NCBI GenBank assembly: GCA_000509225.1
Contig: BAOK01000001.1
Location: forward strand, 434,001-498,000
Direction of reading: 5' to 3'
Length of the DNA stretch: 64,000 nt
DNA from: Parvibaculaceae bacterium Mf 1.05b.01
GTDB lineage: Bacteria; Pseudomonadota; Alphaproteobacteria; Parvibaculales; Parvibaculaceae
Below, in pieces: positions 37,039-47,400 of this stretch. Under the pieces are notes generated by a model. That model was not told where the DNA came from, searched no databases, and was given only the letters and a program-made list of their open reading frames with translations. Made by a program: the position numbers and the translations under genes. The number at the start of each line of letters is the position of its first letter. Within the stretch, counting starts at the first letter, position 1.

Positions 37039-38799
37039 ATGTCCGGCCAGGAGATGACAGGCGCTCAAATCGTCATCCGCGCATTGTTGGATCACGGTGT
37101 CGATACCATTTTCGGGTATCCCGGGGGTGCTGTCCTTCCCATCTATGATGAAATCTTCAAGCAGGAAGGCATCAAGCATATTCTGGTGCGCCATGAGCAG
37201 GGGGCTGTTCATGCGGCGGAAGGCTATGCGCGCTCTACAGGGAAGCCCGGTGTTGTTCTGGTCACATCAGGACCTGGCGCCACCAATGCAGTCACCGGTC
37301 TCACCGATGCTTTGATGGATTCCATCCCGCTTATTTGTCTGACAGGGCAGGTACCGACGCATCTCATAGGCTCTGACGCGTTTCAGGAATGCGACACGGT
37401 TGGCATCACGCGCCCCTGCACAAAACACAATTGGCTGGTCAATTCCGTTGATGAACTGACGCGGGTTATGCACGAGTCCTTCTATGTTGCCACCAACGGG
37501 CGTCCTGGACCGGTTGTTGTCGATATTCCAAAGGATGTTCAGTTCGCGAGTGGCACCTATGAGGGCCCGGCAAACGTTGTTCACAAGACCTATCGTCCGC
37601 AGATCAAGGGGGATGCGTCTGCGATCACCCGTGCGGTTGAGCTTATGGCCGGTGCCAAAAAGCCGATCTTTTACACAGGCGGTGGGGTGATCAATTCAGG
37701 TCCGAATGCGAGCCTGCTTCTGCGCCAGCTGGCGGAAATGACCGGCTACCCGGTAACCTCTACGCTGATGGGCCTTGGTGCCTATCCGTCGCATGAAAAC
37801 CAGTGGCTTGGCATGCTCGGTATGCACGGGACCTATGAAGCCAACAATGCGATGCATGATTGTGATGTCATGATCTGCGTTGGCGCACGCTTTGACGACC
37901 GTGTCACGGGCCGTTTGGATGCGTTCTCGCCGAACTCAAAGAAAATCCACATCGACATTGATCCCTCGTCGATCAATAAGAATGTTCATGTTGATGTCCC
38001 GATTATTGGTGATTGCGCGCATGTTCTCGAAGACATGATCCGCATCTGGAAGTCCAAGGTTGCGCAGCCAGACAAGGAAGCTCTTGCAGACTGGTGGCGT
38101 CAGATCGATACTTGGCGAGGCCGGAAATCACTTGGGTTTGTCCAGGGCAAAGAGGGGCCGATCAAGCCGCAACAGGCTATTCAGCGTCTCTATGAGCTGA
38201 CGAAAGATCGTAAGACGTTCATTACGACGGAAGTCGGTCAGCACCAGATGTGGGCGGCGCAGCACTATCATTTTGATGAACCGAACCGCTGGTTGACGTC
38301 GGGTGGTCTTGGCACGATGGGCTATGGCCTGCCGGCTGCCATTGGAGCTCAGATTGCCCATCCGGATGCCTTGGTTATCGACATTGCTGGTGAAGCCTCT
38401 ATCCAGATGTGCATGCAGGAAATGTCGACCGCCATCCAGTTCCGGCTGCCGGTCAAGATCTTCATCCTGAACAATGAATATATGGGCATGGTGCGTCAGT
38501 GGCAGGAGCTGCTTCACGGTGGGCGCTACAGCCATTCTTACTCAGAAGCGCTGCCTGATTTTGTGAAACTTGCAGAAGCCTATGGCGGGACCGGTATTCG
38601 GGCGAGCAAGCCTGAAGAGCTGGACGCGAAAATCACAGAGATGCTGGATGTGCCTGGGCCGGTCATTTTTGATTGTCTCGTCGATCCAGCGGAGAACTGC
38701 TATCCGATGATCCCGTCGGGGGCGCCCCACAATGAGATGATCCTCGGCGAAGATCCCAATGCGCCTACGGTCACAGAAGAGGGCAAAATGCTCGTCTAA
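37039..38799 (+). CDS. ilvI: Acetolactate synthase, large (catalytic) subunit
   Basis: First common step of valine/leucine and isoleucine synthesis, making acetolactate or acetohydroxybutyrate with thiamine diphosphate, FAD and Mg. The 586-residue protein has DTIFGYPGGAVLPIYDEIF, the catalytic Glu region (RHEQGAVHAAEGYAR), GPGATNAVTGLTDALMDSIP and the C-terminal TPP-binding part (TSGGLGTMGYGLPAAIGAQI). The metal motif there is the AGEASIQM/LNNEYMGMVRQWQ form. The 170-base leader holds no obvious attenuator peptide. Confidence 0.97.
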   Translation: MSGQEMTGAQIVIRALLDHGVDTIFGYPGGAVLPIYDEIFKQEGIKHILVRHEQGAVHAAEGYARSTGKPGVVLVTSGPGATNAVTGLTDALMDSIPLICLTGQVPTHLIGSDAFQECDTVGITRPCTKHNWLVNSVDELTRVMHESFYVATNGRPGPVVVDIPKDVQFASGTYEGPANVVHKTYRPQIKGDASAITRAVELMAGAKKPIFYTGGGVINSGPNASLLLRQLAEMTGYPVTSTLMGLGAYPSHENQWLGMLGMHGTYEANNAMHDCDVMICVGARFDDRVTGRLDAFSPNSKKIHIDIDPSSINKNVHVDVPIIGDCAHVLEDMIRIWKSKVAQPDKEALADWWRQIDTWRGRKSLGFVQGKEGPIKPQQAIQRLYELTKDRKTFITTEVGQHQMWAAQHYHFDEPNRWLTSGGLGTMGYGLPAAIGAQIAHPDALVIDIAGEASIQMCMQEMSTAIQFRLPVKIFILNNEYMGMVRQWQELLHGGRYSHSYSEALPDFVKLAEAYGGTGIRASKPEELDAKITEMLDVPGPVIFDCLVDPAENCYPMIPSGAPHNEMILGEDPNAPTVTEEGKMLV

Positions 38800-38944
38800 C
38801 GAGAGTGGGGTGATAAAGGTTCGCCTTTGGGCCCTGATCCGCTATAAGCCCCTCACTTAATAAGCTTTGGGGGGCGGGCTTCTGGTCCGCTTTCCCTTTC
38901 CACTACTGCCCTCCGGGTGTTTTCAAGATTTGGCATGAAACGCA

Positions 38945-39460
38945 ATGAGTGATCTGAGTAAATCCGAACGACATGTGCTTGCTGTCCTGGTGGACAATGA
39001 GGCAGGCGTGCTTGCGCGCGTCATCGGGCTCTTTTCGGGTCGGGGTTACAATATTGAAAGCCTGACGGTGGCTGAGGTCGACTCCGCAGGGCATATGTCG
39101 CGGATCACCGTGGTTACGAATGGAACGCCTGGAGTCATTGCACAAATTTTGGCGCAGCTTGATCGCCTGGTGCCGGTGCATAAGGTGGTTGACCTCTCCG
39201 TCGACGATGTCCCTTCTGTAAACCGGGAAATGGCGCTGATCAAAGTTGCCTCAACCGGGGAGAAGCGGGTGGAGGCGTTGCGGCTTTCTGAAGCGTTCCG
39301 CGCGAGGGTGATTGATACGACGCACAGCTCGTTCGTTTTCGAAGTGACGGGCACACCGGACAAGATTGAAGCCTTCATAAATCTCATGCGGCCGTTGGGC
39401 CTCGTGGATGTGTCGCGCACTGGCGTTGTTGCCATCGCCCGCGGCGCGGAAGGCATGTGA
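38945..39460 (+). CDS. ilvH: Acetolactate synthase, small (regulatory) subunit
   Basis: Regulatory partner of the catalytic subunit; gives valine feedback inhibition. The 171-residue protein starts with an ACT domain (VLVDNEAGVLARVIGLFSGR, GYNIESLTVAEVD). The C-terminal domain has VNREMALIKV and FVFEVTGTPDKIEAFINLMR. The 145-base gap after the large subunit is longer than usual for this pair. Confidence 0.96.
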   Translation: MSDLSKSERHVLAVLVDNEAGVLARVIGLFSGRGYNIESLTVAEVDSAGHMSRITVVTNGTPGVIAQILAQLDRLVPVHKVVDLSVDDVPSVNREMALIKVASTGEKRVEALRLSEAFRARVIDTTHSSFVFEVTGTPDKIEAFINLMRPLGLVDVSRTGVVAIARGAEGM

Positions 39461-40552
<1,092 letters not shown>

Positions 40553-40580
40553 AGCGACCTCGCTTAGCCACAAAATTAAA

Positions 40581-40615
40581 GGGGCTTTCGTGAGGTTCAC
40601 GAAGGCCCCTTTTTT
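40581..40615 (+). terminator. Intrinsic terminator after ilvC
   Basis: GGGGCTTTCGTGA and TCACGAAGGCCCC pair over 13 positions (one G-U) around a 3-base loop, followed by TTTTTT. It marks the 3' end of the ilvI-ilvH-ilvC unit and separates it from ilvD. Confidence 0.92.
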
Positions 40616-40692
40616 ATGATCAACTGAGACTTATCTGGTTCTGTGGAGCTTTCTCGCAAAATGGGATTATGAGAACGCTCTGATTTTTTACC

Positions 40693-40732
40693 GCATTTCC
40701 AGTTGAAGTCCTGCAACTTCAACTGGAAATGC
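40693..40732 (+). repeat. Intergenic palindromic repeat, copy C (GCATTTCC subtype, perfect hairpin)
   Basis: GCATTTCCAGTTGAAGT (40693-40709) and its exact reverse complement (40716-40732) give a perfect 17-bp stem with a 6-base loop CCTGCA, followed by TCTGAG. It ends 28 bases before the ilvD start. No T-run follows, so it is not an intrinsic terminator. The core AAGT.CTGCAACTT is shared with copies A and B. Confidence 0.85.
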
Positions 40733-40760
40733 TCTGAGACCACATTGTGAGGAGACAGAG

Positions 40761-42605
40761 ATGATCCCCTATCGCTCCCGGACGACGACCCATGGTCGCA
40801 ATATGGCAGGCGCGCGCGGCCTTTGGCGCGCGACAGGAATGAAAGACGAAGATTTCGGCAAGCCGATTATCGCGGTGGTGAACTCTTTCACGCAGTTTGT
40901 GCCGGGCCACGTACATCTAAAAGACCTTGGCCAGATGGTGGCCCGTGAAATCGAAGCCGCCGGTGGTGTCGCCAAAGAGTTCAATACGATCGCTGTTGAT
41001 GACGGGATCGCGATGGGGCATGACGGCATGCTCTATTCGCTCCCTTCGCGTGATCTGATTGCGGACTCCGTTGAATATATGGTCAACGCGCACTGCGCGG
41101 ACGCGATGGTCTGTATCTCCAATTGTGACAAGATTACGCCGGGCATGATGATCGCGACCATGCGTCTCAATATCCCAACCATCTTTGTGACGGGTGGGCC
41201 CATGGAAGCGGGCAGGGTTGTGATTGACGGCAAAGAAATTGCTGTCGACCTTGTGGATGCAATTGTCGAGGCGGTTAATCCTGACCGGACAGATGCCGAA
41301 GTTGAAGAGATTGAAAAAAATGCCTGCCCGACCTGTGGGTCGTGTTCGGGCATGTTCACGGCGAACTCCATGAACTGTTTGGCAGAGGCGCTGGGCTTGG
41401 CGCTTCCCGGCAATGGTACTGTTGTGGCTACACATGCGGACCGTAAAGAACTTTTCCTTGGTGCTGCTCGGCAGATAGTTGAGCTGACCCGTCGGTACTA
41501 TCAGGAGGAAGATGCAAGCGTTTTGCCTCGGGGTATCGCCACGTTCAAAGCCTTCCAAAATGCGATGGCGCTTGATATTGCGATGGGCGGCTCGACCAAT
41601 ACGATCCTTCACTTGCTCGCGATCGCGCGCGAAGCTGAAGTTGATTTTACACTGAAAGATATGGATGAGCTTTCGCGGCGCGTTCCCTGTCTTTCAAAAG
41701 TTGCACCCGCTGTTCCGGACGTCCACATTGAAGACGTACATCGCGCAGGTGGCATCATGTCTATCCTGGGGCAATTAGAACGCGGCGGCCTTTTGCACAG
41801 GGACGTCTCGACTGTTCACACGCCGACCATGGGTGAGGCGCTGGATCAATGGGACATCACACGCACCAATGATGAAGATGTCCGTACGCTTTATAAGGCC
41901 GCACCGGGCGGTGTACGCACAACTGTCGCCTTTAGTCAGCAAAGCCGTTTCAAAGAGTTGGACACGGATCGGGAGACCGGTGTTATTCGATCTGTTCCCA
42001 CTGCTTTCACAAAAGAAGGTGGACTGGCGGTGCTGTCCGGCAACCTGTCTGAAGAAGGTTGCATTGTGAAGACGGCCGGTGTGGACGAAAGCATCTGGAA
42101 ATTCTCTGGTCCCGCACGGGTGTGTGAGAGTCAGGATGAGGCGGTGAAACGCATCACCACCAAGGACATCAAAGCAGGTGACGTGGTCGTCATCCGCTAT
42201 GAAGGTCCCAAAGGTGGCCCAGGTATGCAGGAGATGCTCTATCCAACCTCGTACCTCAAGTCGATGGGTCTGGGAAAAGAATGCGCGCTCGTTACTGATG
42301 GTCGTTTCTCTGGAGGCACGTCCGGCCTTTCTATCGGGCATGTTTCCCCTGAAGCAGCTGAAGGGGGTCTCATCGGGCTGATCGAAGAGGGCGATCTCAT
42401 CGAGATCGACATCCCTAATCGGTCCATTAATGCGGTTCTGTCGGATGATGAGATCGCAAAACGCCGTGCAGCGATGGATGCGAAAGGCTGGAAACCAGTG
42501 GAGCCGCGCGAGCGGAAAATCTCTCCGGCATTGCGGGCTTATGCTGCGATGGTCACGAATGCATCCAAGGGTGCTGTCCGTGATGTCACACAAATTGAAC
42601 GCTAA
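40761..42605 (+). CDS. ilvD: Dihydroxy-acid dehydratase
   Basis: Fe-S dehydratase, third step of valine/isoleucine synthesis. At 614 residues it is the long [4Fe-4S]-type length. Cluster cysteines are visible in [11 protein letters not shown] and [20 protein letters not shown], and the signature [18 protein letters not shown] is present. The C-terminal block [20 protein letters not shown] carries the catalytic serine region. GAGGAGACAGAG precedes the ATG. It is separated from ilvC by a terminator and repeat copy C. Confidence 0.97.
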   Translation: MIPYRSRTTTHGRNMAGARGLWRATGMKDEDFGKPIIAVVNSFTQFVPGHVHLKDLGQMVAREIEAAGGVAKEFNTIAVDDGIAMGHDGMLYSLPSRDLIADSVEYMVNAHCADAMVCISNCDKITPGMMIATMRLNIPTIFVTGGPMEAGRVVIDGKEIAVDLVDAIVEAVNPDRTDAEVEEIEKNACPTCGSCSGMFTANSMNCLAEALGLALPGNGTVVATHADRKELFLGAARQIVELTRRYYQEEDASVLPRGIATFKAFQNAMALDIAMGGSTNTILHLLAIAREAEVDFTLKDMDELSRRVPCLSKVAPAVPDVHIEDVHRAGGIMSILGQLERGGLLHRDVSTVHTPTMGEALDQWDITRTNDEDVRTLYKAAPGGVRTTVAFSQQSRFKELDTDRETGVIRSVPTAFTKEGGLAVLSGNLSEEGCIVKTAGVDESIWKFSGPARVCESQDEAVKRITTKDIKAGDVVVIRYEGPKGGPGMQEMLYPTSYLKSMGLGKECALVTDGRFSGGTSGLSIGHVSPEAAEGGLIGLIEEGDLIEIDIPNRSINAVLSDDEIAKRRAAMDAKGWKPVEPRERKISPALRAYAAMVTNASKGAVRDVTQIER

Positions 42606-42655
42606 TAATTGAAAAGTGTCGTGACATCTCGATAGAAGCAGCTTAAGAGAGACCT

Positions 42656-42823
42656 ATGAACAACGAGATCACATTTGATGGCCTGACAACATGCGGTGCG
42701 TGCACCGCACCCGTTGCGCTTGCGACCATGACACCAGCTACCACGGTAGCAGGGGCGCTCGTGGTGGCGAAATTCGTCAACAAACTTGTGGTGGCCAAAA
42801 TTGTGGGAGCCACCCCGACATAG
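42656..42823 (+). CDS. Orphan 55-residue peptide gene
   Basis: Starts MNNEITFDGLTTCGACTAP and ends VVAKIVGATPT. The N-terminal part is polar and has a CGAC pair; the C-terminal part is a Val/Ala/Lys-rich hydrophobic-cationic segment (AGALVVAKFVNKLVVAKIVG) that could form an amphipathic or membrane-active helix. AAGAGAGACCT precedes the ATG and a strong terminator lies 28 bases after the stop, so it looks like a real, discrete gene. The codon choice (many G/C-ending codons) resembles its neighbours. I do not recognise it. Together with the terminator and repeat copy B it fills the stretch 42606-42967. Confidence 0.6.
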   Translation: MNNEITFDGLTTCGACTAPVALATMTPATTVAGALVVAKFVNKLVVAKIVGATPT

Positions 42824-42850
42824 TGTGATCTAGCGACAAGCCGACTTTCT

Positions 42851-42885
42851 AAAGGCCCTCCGCGAAGATCGCGGGGGGCCTTTTT
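42851..42885 (+). terminator. Strong intrinsic terminator after the 55-residue peptide
   Basis: AAAGGCCCTCCGCG pairs with CGCGGGGGGCCTTT (one G-U) over 14 bp around a short AAGAT loop, then a T-rich tail. It lies 28 bases after the stop of the small gene. Confidence 0.92.
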
Positions 42886-42895
42886 CTTTATCTGT

Positions 42896-42945
42896 CGCAT
42901 TTTCGAACCGCAGAAGTCTGAAACTTTTGTTGAAAATGCTCCGGT
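42896..42945 (+). repeat. Intergenic palindromic repeat, copy B (GCATTTTC subtype)
   Basis: GCATTTTC (42897-42904) and GAAAATGC (42932-42939) then TCCGGT. It closely matches copy A at 2705. It ends about 22 bases before the start of the racemase-like gene. Confidence 0.8.
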
Positions 42946-42967
42946 GCTGACCTGAAAGGATAGACTC

Positions 42968-43672
42968 ATGACCAGCACGTCACAGCTCAATACGCCTCGA
43001 ACACAGCGGCCGAGCCTTGTGTTCTTGCATACATCGCCTGCGCATATCGCGACCTTTAATCGGTTGCGTGATCAAATCGCACCAGGCATGCCAATCGGAC
43101 ATATTGTTCGTGAAGACCTGCTTTGCGCGGTGCAGAAGGCAGGAGCGGTCAGTATTGCGGTTGAGCTCAAGCTGGAGGAAGCCCTTAACGAAGCAGTGCG
43201 CGCAGGGGCGACACGGATTGTCTGTACCTGTTCAACCCTTGGTGGCGTCGCCGAGCGCGCAGATGTGCCGGGTGCCCACGTGATGCGTATTGATCGTCCG
43301 ATGGGTGAGCAGGCTGCCTGGATCGGCGGGCGTATTGCCGTGTGCGCGGCATTGCCGGAGACCATCGGGCCGACTTTGTCGCTGGTTGAGGAAGAGATTT
43401 CCAAGACCGGCCGGTTCACGACGGTGCAGGCCCGTGTGTTTGATGGTGTCTGGGAAGATTTTCGCGAAGGGCGTTTGCGCGATTATCACGAGGGGATCGC
43501 GGTGCGGCTTCGCGATGTCGCCATGACGGCAGACGTCGTTGTGCTCGCCCAGGCCTCCATGGCGCCTGCTGCCGAGATCTGTGGTGATATTGGTGTGCCG
43601 GTTCTTTCCAGTCCTGTCACCGGCTTTAAAGCCGCGATTGCTGAGATCGCGCCGGAAATGCTGTCCGCTTAG
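42968..43672 (+). CDS. Asp/Glu/hydantoin racemase-family protein
   Basis: A 234-residue protein of the cofactor-independent racemase superfamily. The first catalytic-cysteine block is present (RIVCTCSTLGG, C86 and C88). The second block, where active racemases usually have a cysteine in a VLACT/G-like turn, reads VVVLAQASMAPAA, so the paired cysteine is missing at that place (C205 is nearby). It may therefore be a hydrolase, isomerase or non-racemising member. The substrate is unknown. Repeat copy B sits directly upstream. Confidence 0.8.
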   Translation: MTSTSQLNTPRTQRPSLVFLHTSPAHIATFNRLRDQIAPGMPIGHIVREDLLCAVQKAGAVSIAVELKLEEALNEAVRAGATRIVCTCSTLGGVAERADVPGAHVMRIDRPMGEQAAWIGGRIAVCAALPETIGPTLSLVEEEISKTGRFTTVQARVFDGVWEDFREGRLRDYHEGIAVRLRDVAMTADVVVLAQASMAPAAEICGDIGVPVLSSPVTGFKAAIAEIAPEMLSA

Positions 43673-43689
43673 GTGTTAAACCTTGAAGA

Positions 43690-44610
43690 TCAATGGGCAC
43701 ATGCTTCCGTCTCAATTTGGACGGTGGCATGGTCTATCTGGAATTTGTGGCGAAGGCGGTCATTGATCGCCGCCAGAACCTGATCCGGATTAACTCCTCC
43801 GGCGATGCGCGCGTGAAGGGTCATCACATCTCGCGTCGCGGTCAGGGACCAGGCGTGGAGATGATGAACGTCTTCCACACCTGTAACGTTGTTGAGGAGG
43901 TCTTTCTTGATCTCCTCAATGTCCAAGCCCATCGGTGTGCCTTCCATCAGGATGTGCCCTGATTGGCGCGCAAGGGCGATGGCCGAGCGCAGGATGAGCA
44001 GTGCCACGAAGACAGAGAGAAGCGGATCGATGGGCATCCAGCCGGTATAGAGGATGACCACCGCGGCTGCGATGGCAGCCACCGAGCCCAATAAGTCCCC
44101 CAGCACATGCACGGCAGCGCCTTGCATATTGAGGTTTTCTTTTTCGCCTGAGTGCAGAAGCCAGAAGGCCAGCACGTTTACAAGTAAGCCGCCGACAGCG
44201 ACCCACAGCATGAGGCCGCCGAGGATTTCAACGGGTTCAAAGAAGCGCTGGACCGCTTCAAACAAGATCCACCCAACCAGGGCGATCATGGTGAGGGCAT
44301 TGACGAACGCGGCCAGGGTTTCTGCCCGGTGATATCCATAGGATTGATTGACGTCGGCGGGCCGGTTTGAAAGCCGAAAGGCGATATAGGCGAGAAAAAG
44401 AGCGGCGGCGTCTGTCGCCATATGGCCGGCGTCGGCAATGAGGGCGAGTGATCCGGATAATATCCCGCCTATGACTTCTGCTACCATGAAGCCTGCCGTC
44501 AGGCACATGGCGGCGAGCACGCGGCGCTGGTTGCTGCGGTTCACATCTGGCGCATGGCTGTGTGTATGACCCGCCCCGTGATCATGCTCGTGACTATTGG
44601 AATGGCTCAT
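43690..44610 (-). CDS. Zinc-type cation diffusion facilitator (CDF) efflux pump
   Basis: Inner-membrane divalent-metal/H+ antiporter of 306 residues. It starts with a His-rich tail (SHSNSHEHDHGAGHTHSHAP), followed by six membrane segments. Both transport-site motifs are the HxxxD form (H63-D67 in AGHMATD; H168-D172 in VHVLGD), which is associated with zinc. A C-terminal cytosolic domain follows (HHLHAWSLTATRDVMTLHAR). It overlaps the upstream ArsR gene by 4 bases (ATGA), so the two form a coupled metal-resistance unit. Confidence 0.94.
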   Translation of the reverse strand: MSHSNSHEHDHGAGHTHSHAPDVNRSNQRRVLAAMCLTAGFMVAEVIGGILSGSLALIADAGHMATDAAALFLAYIAFRLSNRPADVNQSYGYHRAETLAAFVNALTMIALVGWILFEAVQRFFEPVEILGGLMLWVAVGGLLVNVLAFWLLHSGEKENLNMQGAAVHVLGDLLGSVAAIAAAVVILYTGWMPIDPLLSVFVALLILRSAIALARQSGHILMEGTPMGLDIEEIKKDLLNNVTGVEDVHHLHAWSLTATRDVMTLHARIAGGVNPDQVLAAINDRLRHKFQIDHATVQIETEACAH

Positions 44611-44918
44611 GACCGGTCACCTTCGCGGATGTGGTCCAGCATGTCTTTCACGACATGTTCAATGTGATGGTCATGGATGGAATAGCGGACGGTGCGTCCC
44701 TCCCGTTCGTGGCGCACGAGCCGCGCAGCGCGAAGCAGGCGCAGATGATGGCTCACAAGCGAGGGGGAGAGGTCGAGCTGTTCGGCGATGGCCCCAACGG
44801 CGACGGGCTCGTCCATGACGGCAAGCGCAATACGCAGGCGGCTTGGGTCGCCCAGCAATTTGAATGTTTCTGCAACGAGGATCGTTTCCTCATCATCTGG
44901 TTGATCCCGCTTCTTCAT
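44607..44918 (-). CDS. ArsR/SmtB family zinc-responsive repressor
   Basis: A 103-residue winged-helix repressor with LLGDPSRLRIALAVMDEPVA and recognition helix LSPSLVSHHLRLLRAARLV. The C-terminal helix has D83-x-H85-x10-H96-x2-E99, the same spacing as the alpha5 zinc site of SmtB/CzrA, and there is no CxC site for arsenic or cadmium. It is therefore most likely a Zn(II) sensor. A 24-bp operator lies directly upstream and the CDF pump gene overlaps its end. Confidence 0.92.
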   Translation of the reverse strand: MKKRDQPDDEETILVAETFKLLGDPSRLRIALAVMDEPVAVGAIAEQLDLSPSLVSHHLRLLRAARLVRHEREGRTVRYSIHDHHIEHVVKDMLDHIREGDRS

Positions 44919-44929
44919 GCATAACCTCT

Positions 44930-44953
44930 ATATATGAATATGTGTTCATATAT
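44930..44953. promoter_or_regulatory. ArsR/SmtB-type operator
   Basis: ATATATGAA (44930-44938) and TTCATATAT (44945-44953) are perfect 9-bp arms around TATGTG. The ATATGAA...TTCATAT form is typical of SmtB/CzrA-family operators. It lies 12 bases upstream of the repressor start, inside an AT-rich promoter region. Confidence 0.85.
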
Positions 44954-45062
44954 TTATATAATTCCTCAGAGTCAAGCCTGAGTCTGGCTACGCTCAAAAA
45001 GGTGCTAAAAGGGCGGAAAAGAAGGGCACACCTTCAGAGTTTGCATGCAAAGGAGAGCAGTC

Positions 45063-46259
45063 ATGCGTATCGGAACACCTCTAAGCCCGTCGGCAACAAA
45101 AGTCATGATGTTGGGCGCGGGCGAGCTGGGCAAAGAAGTGGTGATTGAGCTGCAACGGTTTGGGGTCGAGGTGGTTGCCGTGGACCGCTATCCGAATGCG
45201 CCGGCGCATCAGGTTGCGCACAGAGCCCATGTGATCGACATGACTGATGGAGCCGCTCTAAAAGCCCTCGTAGAAAGCGAAAGGCCCAATCTGATTGTTC
45301 CTGAGATCGAGGCGATTGCCACTGACATGCTGGCGGAAATTGAAGCGGAGGGTCTCGCAGAAGTTATTCCAACTGCGCGCGCCACCCAGCTCACCATGAA
45401 CCGTGAGGGCATCCGCAAGCTCGCCGCCGAAGAGCTTGGGCTGCCCACATCCCCTTACGCATTTGCGTCCAGTGCTGCTGAGATGCGGGCGTCGATTGAG
45501 GAGATCGGGTTTCCCTGCTTTATCAAGCCGGTCATGTCGTCTTCCGGCAAGGGCCAAAGCCTGGTGAAGTCCGCGGATGAGATTGATGGTGCCTGGGAAA
45601 CGGCGCTGTCGGGCGGTCGGGTGGAGCAGGCGCGGGTGATCGTGGAAGGGCTGGTGGATTTTGATTATGAGATCACTTTGCTCACGGTCCGGGCTGTCGG
45701 CACCAGCGGCACTGTCGAAACCAGTTTCTGTGCGCCGGTCGGGCATATTCAGCAAAGCGGTGACTATGTGGAAAGCTGGCAGCCTCAGCAGATGAGTGAC
45801 GCGGCTTTGGCGCGGGCGCAGGAAATCGCGGCAAAAGTCACAGGTGATCTGGGCGGGCGTGGCCTCTTTGGGGTTGAGCTTTTCGTGAAGGGAGATGATG
45901 TCTGGTTCTCGGAGGTGAGCCCCCGGCCACATGACACCGGGCTCGTCACTCTGGTCAGTCAACGGCAGAGCGAATTTGCACTGCATGCGCGCGCTATTCT
46001 GGGCCTGCCGGTCAACACGGAAACCCGTGAGCCGGCGGCCTCTGCGGTGATTTATGGCAGGATGGACGAGAAGGGTATCGCGTTTGAGGGGCTGGATGAG
46101 GCGCTGCAGGTCGCGAATGCCGAGGTTCGGCTGTTTGGAAAACCCGAAGCCTATGAGCGCCGACGTATGGGGGTCGCGTTGGCACCGGGCAAGGATTCAG
46201 ACGCTGCGCGGGCGGCTGCAAAGCTTGCTGCAGGCCGTGTGACACCCGTAAAGCCTTGA
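45063..46259 (+). CDS. purT: Formate-dependent phosphoribosylglycinamide formyltransferase PurT
   Basis: ATP-grasp enzyme that formylates GAR with formate and ATP in purine synthesis. The 398-residue protein has [20 protein letters not shown], the ATP-grasp segment [40 protein letters not shown] and [17 protein letters not shown]. The start at 45063 (MRIGTPLS) has AGGAGAG upstream. It lies about 110 bases past the ArsR operator and points the other way. Confidence 0.96.
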   Translation: MRIGTPLSPSATKVMMLGAGELGKEVVIELQRFGVEVVAVDRYPNAPAHQVAHRAHVIDMTDGAALKALVESERPNLIVPEIEAIATDMLAEIEAEGLAEVIPTARATQLTMNREGIRKLAAEELGLPTSPYAFASSAAEMRASIEEIGFPCFIKPVMSSSGKGQSLVKSADEIDGAWETALSGGRVEQARVIVEGLVDFDYEITLLTVRAVGTSGTVETSFCAPVGHIQQSGDYVESWQPQQMSDAALARAQEIAAKVTGDLGGRGLFGVELFVKGDDVWFSEVSPRPHDTGLVTLVSQRQSEFALHARAILGLPVNTETREPAASAVIYGRMDEKGIAFEGLDEALQVANAEVRLFGKPEAYERRRMGVALAPGKDSDAARAAAKLAAGRVTPVKP

Positions 46260-46379
46260 AATAACTGGTTCTTTTATGAAAATTCTCCTATTGCAATTTC
46301 GCATAGTGATTTTTGCAAAAATAGGGTGATGACCACCTGAAAGCCCGCTAAGTTTCGGGGGCTTAAGAGGTGGCGGCAC

Positions 46380-47327
46380 ATGAATTGGGATGATCTTCGA
46401 TATTTTCTGGCGGTTTCTGCGGCGGGATCGCTGTCAGGGGCCGCAGCGCAGTTGGGTGTGAACACGACCACTGTGCTGCGCAGGGTTGCGTCTCTGGAAG
46501 AAGATCTGGATGCCCGTCTCTTTGACCGGGAGCGGACGGGATACAAGGTGACGGCTGCAGGCGAGCGGTTGCTTCAATCTTTGGAGCCTGTCGATCAGCG
46601 ATTGTCCTCTCTTGCACGCGATTTTGCGGCGTCAGGTGCTGGCTCTGAGGGGCAGGTGCGGATGGCGGCAACGGAGATTATCGCCGCACATGTGATTGCC
46701 CCGGCGGTTCCGGCCTTTCGGGTGGCCCATCCTGCTCTCGATATGGAATTGCTAACAGATCCGACACTGATGGGGCCGACGAAGGCACCCCGGATCATGA
46801 ACCCGTTGAAGGATGTGGACGTGGCGATCCGTGCAGCGCGGCCGACACAGGGCGACATGTTGATGCGCAAAGTCGGGGAAATGGCCTATGGGCTCTATGC
46901 CACGCCTGAATATCTCTCAGGCCACAATAAGCCGTCCGATATGAGCGGTTTGAAGGGGCACCTGCTGATCGGTTTTCCGCGGACAGAAAGCCCTTTGGGA
47001 CCTATCTGGTGGCTATCGCGGGCCGAGAAGGCTTGCGATACAGCGTTGCGCTCCTCCAGCGCCATTGCGCGGGCAGAGGCGGCCCGTGGGCATCTAGGGC
47101 TTGCAGCATTGCCCTGTGTTTTGGGAGACCGTGACCCGAACCTGGAGCGAGTCATTGGCCCTGATCAGCTTGGTTCCTTTGAGCTATGGCTCATGGCTCG
47201 AAATGATTTGGCGCAGATGGCCCATGTGCGGGCGGTAATGGATTTTGCCGTAGATGCCATCAGGGCCGCCAAGGGCGCGCTGTCCGGCAACCTGCGCACA
47301 ATCACGGAGCATGCCCCGAGCACGTGA
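46380..47327 (+). CDS. LysR family transcriptional regulator
   Basis: A 315-residue protein with an N-terminal LysR winged helix (NWDDLRYFLAVSAAGSLSGA, AAQLGVNTTTVLRRVASLEE, LDARLFDRERTGYKVTAAGE). A periplasmic-binding-protein-like effector domain follows. The target is unknown. Upstream, TTGCAA occurs at 46291 and 46313 within a 28-base AT-rich dyad that could be its own site. purT is upstream on the same strand, so there is no divergent target gene. Confidence 0.9.
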   Translation: MNWDDLRYFLAVSAAGSLSGAAAQLGVNTTTVLRRVASLEEDLDARLFDRERTGYKVTAAGERLLQSLEPVDQRLSSLARDFAASGAGSEGQVRMAATEIIAAHVIAPAVPAFRVAHPALDMELLTDPTLMGPTKAPRIMNPLKDVDVAIRAARPTQGDMLMRKVGEMAYGLYATPEYLSGHNKPSDMSGLKGHLLIGFPRTESPLGPIWWLSRAEKACDTALRSSSAIARAEAARGHLGLAALPCVLGDRDPNLERVIGPDQLGSFELWLMARNDLAQMAHVRAVMDFAVDAIRAAKGALSGNLRTITEHAPST

Positions 47328-47400
47328 TTCTCACGCGGCCAAAACCGTTGCGTGGCCTGGCTCGTCGGCTTAAAACAGCCAAATACAGCCCGGTCCGTTA

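Noticed and set aside
46291-46318. TTGCAA...TTGCAA dyad upstream of the LysR gene as an operator
   Set aside because: The hexamer is itself palindromic and frequent in AT-rich DNA, and there is no divergent target gene; kept only as a remark in the LysR entry.
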